This document shows, one piece after another, positions 18,901 to 24,212 of a stretch of 24,634 bases of DNA. Under the pieces are notes generated by a model. The model ran no database searches. It saw only the letters and a program-made list of their open reading frames with translations, and was not told the DNA's origin. A program made the translations under genes and the position numbers. The first letter of the stretch is position 1. The number at the start of each line of letters is the position of its first letter. Origin of the DNA: a virus; the IMG/VR virus record IMGVR_UViG_3300020200_000169, positions 1 through 24,634 of that record; one strand, given 5' to 3'.

Positions 18901-19366
18901 TGCTGGAACTGCCAGTTTAGTTAATATTGAAGTTGCAGAAAATAATGATGGGTCTCCCAGATTTGGAACAGTAACAATTCGGGAAACTCAGTCTCCTAAC
19001 ACTACAAAAACCATAACGGTCAATCAAAGTGATCAGAGCGGCGGCAGCGACTGCTGCGTTGCGAACCCTGGCACGGCCGGTTGCAGCGACGACGCCTGCG
19101 AGACCCTGGTGTGTGCGCACGATCTCGACTGCTGCACTATCGAATGGGATCAGGACTGCGCCACTAAGGCCGTCCAATTATGCTCCGCATGCGGCGGCGG
19201 CGGTGGTAGCGGTGGCGGCGGTGTAGGAGAAAATTGTTGTGATTATTTTACTGGTCCGTGTTGTAAAAACAATAGTTGTCAGGAAAATACAACTCCACAA
19301 GAGTGTCATAAACATGATGGTATATTTTTAGGATTTAATCGAACTTGTGACGATTGTCCGTCATGA
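15728..19366 (+). CDS. Giant multidomain adhesin: cysteine modules, BACON-like and CC..WD..C domains
   Basis: A 1,212-residue protein, the largest here. Residues 1-80 are cysteine-rich (CC at 47-48) and GC-rich. Residues about 240-950 are Trp/Gly-rich; VAHGQSYGAIINSGG (250 on) and ISAGSSGNSCAVLS (694 on), each before a CxxW or CWG segment, loosely recall RCC1 propeller blades. A cysteine module follows at 961-1003 (CC 972-973). Residues 1012-1100 fit a BACON-like fold (NPVTLDFSRTGGS, SSWITVDPVAGTAS, NNDGSPRFGTVTI, TITVNQSD), a carbohydrate-binding-type Ig domain also known in phages. Residues 1109-1152 are a CC..WD..C module, then a Gly linker (1156-1165) and a last CC module to the end. GGAGA at 15714-15718 and a TAATG overlap define the start. 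A receptor-binding or decoration role is inferred. Confidence 0.83.
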   Translation: MTPGVGCIGPPSQCSTKNYTPCIWGGVNICQPSCFGFPAILALQGKCCTTTGYCPPGDPIEYDCWFRGTVGGGMKIMYPPPKGKGYHAVTDDPILPTWRYPFIPGTLNTWCTQKCPSKQTVSGKCQEIIDGCPEVCDTRCGDDEWYKIIENLQYTGATGSTFLIDSTQPSNQVSINVKGIAGKNFNNMGTSPVRMVSTNPYGSLYLLNHWRHGTTYNQFIGISGSAIPHKIRYEYIPDGGFGQQPDYLQVAHGQSYGAIINSGGCIQTWERCTFPYDNYFTENPDPNIPWPSDIILWEKSKQNDEILQEGILAGANTVLNSLTGDWTDRPFYISGNKSAAGTVAGMGTTSEGDIFATVWTNPKGYRSFGMNYFRVSEGFDDFGTLTGTTWQANYQDVPKGVFGVRPDLLIWRAAHHLYPSKFFKGFTGCDGFSGQYICRDRQWEGYLGWTGHECNEDRLSPSQVYFKQVSLGNQHGLVSLARLDNIDEANVKYHDNTPNNWSQLRENLNTNRREKIEWLFQFSGSNAANISTGNNWSTENLLIDDIGTLILNPTNPGVVGTPTSAISKLVYTKKDFVYEIGLTAEVQLGPPIEFRVPDVYNDICRWCVTLGKEEEETNPNGDPLIVNPYICNPFLSTGFTGCFRTGVTFGHSDHPIWNSGTAEMPNIFVLSALNIARLIEASTGVLQNASWEWISAGSSGNSCAVLSYNIQGRTNTIQTKRQVLCWGPRYNKPLNDIEEKHWPKNNQQLQPHSTIEPIPCSEPSGVTLGVTWHPCQVDCSLESPIFYQKSWPFASYHIGGNLSMKYPWMTDKEPTTWSYNTLAKVLVWNETATAWISKSNATIDEPMQTHYRDPNFDEDTSKNLSKTIYFPNGLNQVQHRVFNDLPFPDGAEFEDWDNQNTSFLPLIPNFTSSQLQNWGETMFLPEWLNQWWFPNWTPNYPVVSGNSWLVNLYAKNTSINCDQCQFTGNTGCCELQGSQCFISERLDCESVGGTWTDEPCPETCDGACNAIDTNPVTLDFSRTGGSQQVLLSGASKVCNWTAAVSGGDASSWITVDPVAGTASLVNIEVAENNDGSPRFGTVTIRETQSPNTTKTITVNQSDQSGGSDCCVANPGTAGCSDDACETLVCAHDLDCCTIEWDQDCATKAVQLCSACGGGGGSGGGGVGENCCDYFTGPCCKNNSCQENTTPQECHKHDGIFLGFNRTCDDCPS
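15848..15865. repeat. Perfect 18-base palindrome inside the GC island
   Basis: CTTGCCCTGCAGGGCAAG is identical to its own reverse complement, centred on a PstI-type CTGCAG. It lies inside the coding sequence and encodes part of LALQGK. It could form a strong hairpin with no loop, or be a site for a dimeric protein. No function is supported. Confidence 0.85.
19037..19222. other. GC-rich island encoding the CC..WD..C module and Gly linker
   Basis: By hand count the 50 bases from 19031 are 72% GC, and the lines from 19081 and 19141 are 62% and 63% GC, against about 40% just upstream. Codons such as GGC, GCG, CTG and TGC replace the GGA, GCA, TTA and TGT preferred elsewhere. The island covers exactly the CC..WD..C module and the Gly/Ser linker that follow the BACON-like domain. 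Confidence 0.8.
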
Positions 19367-19372
19367 TAAATA
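19365..19372 (+). promoter_or_regulatory. Possible late promoter element (GATAAATA)
   Basis: This matches NATAAATA in the junction between the giant adhesin and the next fibre gene, seven bases before the ATG at 19380. No Shine-Dalgarno lies between. The match is suggestive but AT-rich junctions make chance hits likely. Confidence 0.3.
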
Positions 19373-19379
19373 ATTAACT

Positions 19380-21584
19380 ATGAGTATTATCGGATCTAGT
19401 TCAATACTTGCAACCGGCTCAACCGGTTCTATTGGTCCAATTGGTCCACAAGGAAATACAGGTAACACTGGACCAGACGCAACCGGTTGTGGTGAGTTAA
19501 CAAAAGGAAATACTGCATCTTATATTTCTTCTGTAACTCAAACAAAAAATCCGTGGGGAAATTTAATTTTTGGATTAAATGACGGTTCTACCGTTGAATT
19601 TAATGCACCAAGTATAATTGGCGCCACTCTTTCAAGTTTCTATGGAGTTCGGGCAATAACTTTAGGTTCTGATTCGTTATTTGCAGGAATAACTCAAACT
19701 ACAGCCGGTTTAACTTTTCAATTTAAAACTATAACATCATCTGTGGGTGCATTGAGTGTAAAAAACACTGCAGATCAGATTGTATTTAATTCTTCGTTGA
19801 CCCCGTATAATGCAACTGGATTTACCTCAGCAGAATTGGTTTACTTTTCGAGTATAACTGGTTCAAACAGACTTGCCGGAATAACTCTTGCGGGTTCGAC
19901 ATTTTTCAGATATAAAAATAACAATTATTTTGATTTAAATACTGTCATATCTTCTAAAACCAATATAGTACCTATTCCATCAGCTACTCGAGGTTCAAGT
20001 GGAGAATACATCGACGTGTCTAAGGGTGGTTTATTCTACATCAACACTCCGAACGGCATAATGGGATTTACAGGCATTAGCGGCGCGCCAGGAACTACCG
20101 GAACTATTCAATCTATTACTCTTATTACACAATCGGATTACATTTGGAAATTCCCAGAAAATGTTTGGTTTGAAGCCAATAATAATTACTTGGGTTGCGG
20201 CGAAACTGTTATCGGATTAACAACAAAAAATAACGGAGAAAATTGGACAGCAACAATATTTGGAAGAGGATTTAAGAACGACCCTACACAATGTCAGTCT
20301 GATTGGGATATAGGTTCTTGTTATCAAGGAATATCGTGTAATAATTATGTTTATCGAGCAGATTGTGAAGCTGCTGAAGGACAATTTTGTTTAGAAGCGT
20401 GTTCCGTTGAAACTGAAATATTCGATGCAGGTTCTTGTTGTATAAACGGAGTTTGTCGAGATGGAGTATCTAAATTTTTATGCACAAAATACGGAGGCAG
20501 ATGGTGGAGTCCAGAACAAACAGGTCCTGACGGTTGCAACGCATTCGAATGTTGGGATCCTTGTTTAAGTGGTGGCGGCGTTGGCGGTGCTGGCATGACT
20601 GGTTCGTGTTGTGTTGGTGCAACCTGTTTGGATCGACATACTGAATCAGAATGTGAAATGCTTAACGGAAATTGGAGAAATAGTCCTTGTAGTCCAACTT
20701 CATGTAATCCTCTTTCTGGAGTCACTGGTGCATGTTGCGTAAATAAGGATACATGTGTACAGGCCACATATCAAACATGTATAGATGTACTTGAAGGAAT
20801 TTTTGTTGGTATCGGAGAAACGTGCGGAGCTGTTAATTGTGATTGTTTTACATACACGTCTTCTGCTATAGGATGTAATAGTAATGTAAATAGATCCGGT
20901 GTCGCTTTTTCTGAACAAAAAATAGATTTATCTTCATTGAATTGGATTAAAAGTGAAGGAATTTCTCAAGGCAGTTTCTGTTTTTCTTATATACCAAATA
21001 AGACACCAGATAGATGGTTAATTCTAAAAACAAAAGATACCGATTCCGGTAAGCAATTTTTAATACGAGGCTCAGAAGATGCAAGGTATAAATCCGATTA
21101 CAAAGACTTTATTGTAGAATCGAGTCATCCATGGTATTCTGATAAAACCAGTTATGCTGGAGCAATATTATTTGATACTGGTTGTACTTGGGGTGAAGTT
21201 GCACAGAGATATAGAAAAACTGTTACAGTAACTGAAAATGATGTAGAAATAGATGACACAACTGATTTTTGGTATAAGAAGATAAGATTATGGAATCTGG
21301 CAGGATGTAACTCGGAGCAGCAAAACTTCACCAATTGGTCAATAGGAATTAGTTGTGGGGATTGTCCCCCATCATCGCAACCTTCGACTCAATTACCTTC
21401 AATAAATAACGCAATATCAACAGAACACTATATAAATAGTAATGTTACTTATACTTTATGGCAACCGAACTATGCATTACTCAAAAACACGTCTGATACC
21501 AGTTCACCGAAATATCCAAATTTATCAACTACCAATCCTCCAAATTATTCATCAACTACCAATCCTCCAAAAATGGGATATTAA
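19380..21584 (+). CDS. Collagen-like fibre protein with three cysteine modules
   Basis: A 734-residue protein. Residues 13-33 are Gly-X-Y triplets (GSTGSIGPIGPQGNTGNTG and on). Residues about 45-300 are a beta-rich shaft related to those of the 11587 and 14463 proteins (LIFGLNDGSTVEFN; ITGSNRLAGITLAGSTFFRYKN). Residues about 300-490 hold cysteine modules with CC pairs at 353-354, 410-411 and 452-453, split by a GGGVGGAG linker. Residues 490-670 form a Trp/Tyr-rich globular part with SQGSFCFSYIPN and DRWLILKTKD, perhaps a jelly-roll, but I cannot name it. The C-terminus is a Pro/Ser/Thr-rich tail with a duplicated STTNPP unit. A fibre or adhesin role is inferred from collagen-like architecture and position; no Shine-Dalgarno is seen. 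Confidence 0.83.
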   Translation: MSIIGSSSILATGSTGSIGPIGPQGNTGNTGPDATGCGELTKGNTASYISSVTQTKNPWGNLIFGLNDGSTVEFNAPSIIGATLSSFYGVRAITLGSDSLFAGITQTTAGLTFQFKTITSSVGALSVKNTADQIVFNSSLTPYNATGFTSAELVYFSSITGSNRLAGITLAGSTFFRYKNNNYFDLNTVISSKTNIVPIPSATRGSSGEYIDVSKGGLFYINTPNGIMGFTGISGAPGTTGTIQSITLITQSDYIWKFPENVWFEANNNYLGCGETVIGLTTKNNGENWTATIFGRGFKNDPTQCQSDWDIGSCYQGISCNNYVYRADCEAAEGQFCLEACSVETEIFDAGSCCINGVCRDGVSKFLCTKYGGRWWSPEQTGPDGCNAFECWDPCLSGGGVGGAGMTGSCCVGATCLDRHTESECEMLNGNWRNSPCSPTSCNPLSGVTGACCVNKDTCVQATYQTCIDVLEGIFVGIGETCGAVNCDCFTYTSSAIGCNSNVNRSGVAFSEQKIDLSSLNWIKSEGISQGSFCFSYIPNKTPDRWLILKTKDTDSGKQFLIRGSEDARYKSDYKDFIVESSHPWYSDKTSYAGAILFDTGCTWGEVAQRYRKTVTVTENDVEIDDTTDFWYKKIRLWNLAGCNSEQQNFTNWSIGISCGDCPPSSQPSTQLPSINNAISTEHYINSNVTYTLWQPNYALLKNTSDTSSPKYPNLSTTNPPNYSSTTNPPKMGY
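21524..21571 (+). repeat. Tandem repeat, 27-base period, two copies
   Basis: A 21-base unit beginning ATCAACTACCAATCC occurs at 21524-21544 and 21551-21571, separated by TTATTC. It encodes the duplicated STTNPP unit at the C-terminal tail of the fibre protein. Exact identity suggests a recent duplication. Confidence 0.9.
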
Positions 21585-21593
21585 TAAAAAACA

Positions 21594-21601
21594 CATAAAT
21601 A
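21594..21601 (+). promoter_or_regulatory. Probable late promoter element (CATAAATA)
   Basis: This matches NATAAATA in the 57-base gap after the fibre gene. It lies 40 bases before the ATG at 21642, leaving room for a leader with a good ribosome binding site (AGGAGA). It is the best-placed of the late-promoter matches in the window. Confidence 0.45.
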
Positions 21602-21629
21602 ATAGTATAACTTTTACTCTATCGAGTAC

Positions 21630-21635
21630 AGGAGA
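21630..21635 (+). promoter_or_regulatory. Ribosome binding site (AGGAGA) fixing the start at 21642
   Basis: AGGAGA ends six bases before ATG 21642. An in-frame TTG at 21636 touches the site and is too close to be used, so ATG 21642 is preferred. A small inverted repeat, TACTC/GAGTA, lies just upstream of it. Confidence 0.75.
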
Positions 21636-21641
21636 TTGTAT

Positions 21642-21878
21642 ATGAGCATTCAGTTTCGAAGTAGAATTGGAGAGACAATAAATTCTGATATATTACAAAA
21701 TCAAGGTCTTTGTTGTAAAGGAAATGACATGATTGGTTCGACAGGAGAATACGGATATCATAGTTGTTTTGCAACAGGAGGACAATATTTTCCGTATTTA
21801 AAGACGATCTATATTCCCGCTTTAAATAAAATTGAGATACTCGAAAGTTGTCAAAGCAGAAATCCGAGGAATAGATAA
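21642..21878 (+). CDS. Small cysteine-containing protein, unassigned
   Basis: A 78-residue protein starting at ATG 21642, chosen over an in-frame TTG because AGGAGA lies six bases upstream. It contains LCCKGNDM, then C and GGQYFPYL, which looks like a shortened version of the CC...C...GG.(F/W) modules in the upstream adhesins. There is no signal peptide or membrane segment. It is preceded by a NATAAATA match and its stop overlaps the next ATG by one base (TAATG). It may be a small virion or decoration protein, but no function can be given from the sequence. Confidence 0.75.
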   Translation: MSIQFRSRIGETINSDILQNQGLCCKGNDMIGSTGEYGYHSCFATGGQYFPYLKTIYIPALNKIEILESCQSRNPRNR

Positions 21879-22681
21879 TGTCTTTGAGTGCTTCTGAAAT
21901 ACTTTCATTAAATGACGCTGGAGTAGACTGGGGAGCTTGTTATAATTACACAGAAGATTCTGATTCAAGAACACCGGATTGCAAGGTTAAACTAAAAACT
22001 AACTGTTATGGCTTGTTTGAACCAAAAACAGATTGCGTTTCCGGATATGTTGATTCGTATATTAAAAATATACAAGGAAACTGGCAATCAATAGGAGTTT
22101 CTGGTTCTGTGTTTTCTTCGTTTAAACCCGGAGATATTGTATGGAATTCTATCTATGCTGGAACCTATATACCATCTGGAATTTCATTATCAGATGGATT
22201 GAATATCTATTCGTCTTCTGATTCGTCTCAATACGCTATTCTAATATATCCAACAATAGTGCCGTGTAAATTTCTATCCGAAAATACATCATTGTCTAGT
22301 AAAACTTCTGTATTTAGTGGTCAATATAATAGAAATGAAGGAAATAAATTTAACGCTAAAATAAATTTACCAGAAATATCTGATAATACAAATATATTTT
22401 TAGATTGGGTATTTGCTTCTTTTGCAGAATTAAAATTTTTACACAATAAATATTTACAAAGTTTATCTTTACGAACTAAAATAAATTCTATGCTTGTTAA
22501 TAAAAATCATATTGTTACTTCTTCTACCGTCTTTACTGCAGAAAGATCCCGATATCCTAATGTTACAGATTTAACTAGTAAATATTTGTACGGTATGGGA
22601 TTTCCTGATGGAAAGATTTCATTAGTTGATCCACGACTTGAATCTAATTGTTTACTTGTAAGATCTATACCAATAAATTGA
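21878..22681 (+). CDS. Unassigned structural-type protein near the neck genes
   Basis: A 267-residue protein I do not recognise. Residues 1-55 contain four cysteines (GACYNY, PDCKVKL, TNCYG, TDCVSG). The middle is Ser/Ile/Gly-rich and probably beta-structured, with FKPGDIVWNSIYAGTYIPSG. Residues about 170-200 look helical (LDWVFASFAELKFLHNKYL). The C-terminus ends in KISLVDPRLESNCLLVRS. It holds the place where T4 has the whisker gene wac, but no coiled coil or fibritin repeat is visible, so it is not called fibritin. GAGGAAT a short distance upstream supports the start, which overlaps the preceding stop. A virion role is inferred from the context only. Confidence 0.75.
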   Translation: MSLSASEILSLNDAGVDWGACYNYTEDSDSRTPDCKVKLKTNCYGLFEPKTDCVSGYVDSYIKNIQGNWQSIGVSGSVFSSFKPGDIVWNSIYAGTYIPSGISLSDGLNIYSSSDSSQYAILIYPTIVPCKFLSENTSLSSKTSVFSGQYNRNEGNKFNAKINLPEISDNTNIFLDWVFASFAELKFLHNKYLQSLSLRTKINSMLVNKNHIVTSSTVFTAERSRYPNVTDLTSKYLYGMGFPDGKISLVDPRLESNCLLVRSIPIN

Positions 22682-22682
22682 T

Positions 22683-23357
22683 ATGGGGTGTGGTTGTAAT
22701 AAAAATAAAAACTCTGAAAAATCCTGCACTGGCTCGGATTGTCCGTCAACAAAAGCAGTAAAAGAAATTACACCGTCAACAAAAGCAGTAAAGGAAATTA
22801 CAATTGAACATTTGATTAAACCTGTTTCTGATATAAATACTCGTAGTGTTCCTGTTTGGGTAAAACAAAAAGGTTATAATATGGATCAAGAATTTAAAAA
22901 ACGAGAAGTAGCGCCTTCAAATCCGATTGCAAAAGGATTTGGAATGGCAACAAGTTTTATTAATGCAATAGCGTCTAAAGGAGTTAATAGTGAAAAGGTA
23001 AACATTCCTTTAAAACAATTACGAGTATTGAGTTGTTTTGGGAATAAAGATTCTGGTGGAGTATTGCCTGCTTGTGAATACTTACAAACAAGTGCGACAC
23101 CAGGAAAATTCTTTTGTGGAGGATGTGGATGTGGAGATAAGCCTCTTACTTGGTTAAACGGTACTGCAGAAGAATACAGTAAACTAGATTATCCAAAACT
23201 GTCTTGTCCTCTTCAAATGCCTGGATTTTCTAATTATAAAGAATCTGCACCAGAAGAATCTGTTGCACCAATTACTCGTCGAGCCTATATTGAAAAGATG
23301 AAATTTGAAGAATTAACCTCGGTTCCAGTAACTATGCCAGAAGATCCCAAGAGTTAA
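22683..23357 (+). CDS. Cysteine-cluster, probably metal-binding protein
   Basis: A 224-residue protein starting MGCGC, with C3, C5, C15 and C20 at the N-terminus. Two exact PSTKAVKEIT repeats follow (21-40). The core has C118 and C131, then the cluster FCGGCGCGDK (C145, C148, C150) and C175 in LSCPLQMPGF. The spacing suggests a zinc or iron-sulfur site, though the metal cannot be told. Residues 84-100 are hydrophobic and Gly/Ala-rich (GFGMATSFINAIASKG) but too short and polar for a firm membrane call. It precedes gp13 with a 48-base gap. The start ATG lies one base after the preceding stop, with no Shine-Dalgarno. The function is unknown; virion or assembly-related by position. Confidence 0.8.
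   Translation: MGCGCNKNKNSEKSCTGSDCPSTKAVKEITPSTKAVKEITIEHLIKPVSDINTRSVPVWVKQKGYNMDQEFKKREVAPSNPIAKGFGMATSFINAIASKGVNSEKVNIPLKQLRVLSCFGNKDSGGVLPACEYLQTSATPGKFFCGGCGCGDKPLTWLNGTAEEYSKLDYPKLSCPLQMPGFSNYKESAPEESVAPITRRAYIEKMKFEELTSVPVTMPEDPKS
22743..22802 (+). repeat. Tandem repeat, 30-base unit, two copies
   Basis: Two in-frame 30-base copies (22743-22772 and 22773-22802) begin CCGTCAACAAAAGCAG and differ at one base. Each encodes PSTKAVKEIT. The near-identity points to a recent slip duplication in the linker between the N-terminal cysteines and the core of the protein. Confidence 0.93.
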
Positions 23358-23383
23358 ATATTTTTGAGTGAAGGCCCAGCTCC

Positions 23384-23391
23384 TTATAAAT
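23384..23391 (+). promoter_or_regulatory. Probable T4-type late promoter element (TATAAATA) before gp13
   Basis: An exact TATAAATA lies in the 48-base gap between the metal-binding gene and gp13, 14 bases before the ATG at 23406. A GGAG ribosome binding site sits at 23396-23399. The element lies in the loop of a GCTCC (23378-23382)/GGAGC (23396-23400) inverted repeat. Confidence 0.5.
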
Positions 23392-23405
23392 AAAATGGAG
23401 CAATA

Positions 23406-24209
23406 ATGGGAAATATTAACTCAAAAGATAAAATTATTAAATACGCACTCAGGGCATTAGGTCATCCTGTAATAGACATCAACGTAGATCACGAACAATG
23501 TCTGGATCGCGTAGACGATGCGCTAGAATTGTTTGCAGAACGACACTTTGACGGAGTAGAAAAAGTGTATTTTCGTCATACAATGACAGAAGATAATATA
23601 CAAAAACGATATATTGATACAGAAACCTTAACTAATCCTAGTGGTATAACAGGAGACGGACCTGACGGAACAACTATAGTAAGTGTTGTAAAGTTGTTTC
23701 GTTTTAGTAATTTTTCTAATATTAATATGTTTGATATTAGATATCAACTTGCCCTAACAGATTATTTTGGTATCAATAGAGGATTGGCCTCTCAGGCCTC
23801 ACTGGGTCTTCCTCAATACAGTGCAACAAAACGATATATTAATTTAATTGAACAATTTTTTGCTCCAGAAAAATCTATAAGATTTAGTAAAGTTAAAAAT
23901 AGAATTTATATTGACGGATCCATGGAAGAATTATCAGCAGGTGCAGTTATGGTTATTGAGGCCTATGCTGCATTAGATCCAAACAAATACAATGAGATAT
24001 ACGATGACAGACTACTAAAAAAATATGTTACTGCCCTAATTAAACGACAATGGGGAGCGAATATGGCAAAATTTGATGGAGTTCAATTGCCTGGTGGAAT
24101 CACCACTCGAGGTGCTGCAATTCAACAAGAGGCAATGCAAGAAATAGAATTAATCGAAAACGAGATAAGAGGAACACACGAATTACCTTCTGACTTTTTC
24201 ATAGGATAA
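23406..24209 (+). CDS. gp13: Neck protein gp13
   Basis: At 267 residues it is a little shorter than T4 gp13 (309). The N-terminus fits the family: SKDKIIKYALRALGHPVIDINVD (6-28), QCLDRVDDALELFAERHFDGVEKVYFRH (31-58), then a variable loop and a helical core. gp13 joins gp14 at the head-tail neck and closes the portal after DNA packaging. It is followed by gp14 with a four-base gap, the same order as in T4. A TATAAATA element and GGAG site lie just upstream. The C-terminus ends in ELPSDFFIG. The assignment is strong from motif and neighbour. Confidence 0.93.
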   Translation: MGNINSKDKIIKYALRALGHPVIDINVDHEQCLDRVDDALELFAERHFDGVEKVYFRHTMTEDNIQKRYIDTETLTNPSGITGDGPDGTTIVSVVKLFRFSNFSNINMFDIRYQLALTDYFGINRGLASQASLGLPQYSATKRYINLIEQFFAPEKSIRFSKVKNRIYIDGSMEELSAGAVMVIEAYAALDPNKYNEIYDDRLLKKYVTALIKRQWGANMAKFDGVQLPGGITTRGAAIQQEAMQEIELIENEIRGTHELPSDFFIG

Positions 24210-24212
24210 TGT

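Noticed and set aside
18917-19226. Open frames on both strands across the second GC island, with Ala-rich translations
   Set aside because: These are stop-poor shadows caused by GC-rich sequence. The adhesin frame encodes the recognisable CC..WD..C module.
11587-19443. Gly-rich coding repeats as CRISPR or regulatory repeats
   Set aside because: The repeats are imperfect Gly-X-Y codons within reading frames, with no spacers.
21612-21630. TACTC/GAGTA inverted repeat as a terminator after the fibre gene
   Set aside because: The stem has five weak pairs with no T-tract, and it lies immediately before a ribosome binding site.
21878-22681. Calling this gene fibritin (wac) from its place before gp13
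   Set aside because: No coiled-coil heptads or foldon-like end are visible; position alone is not enough.
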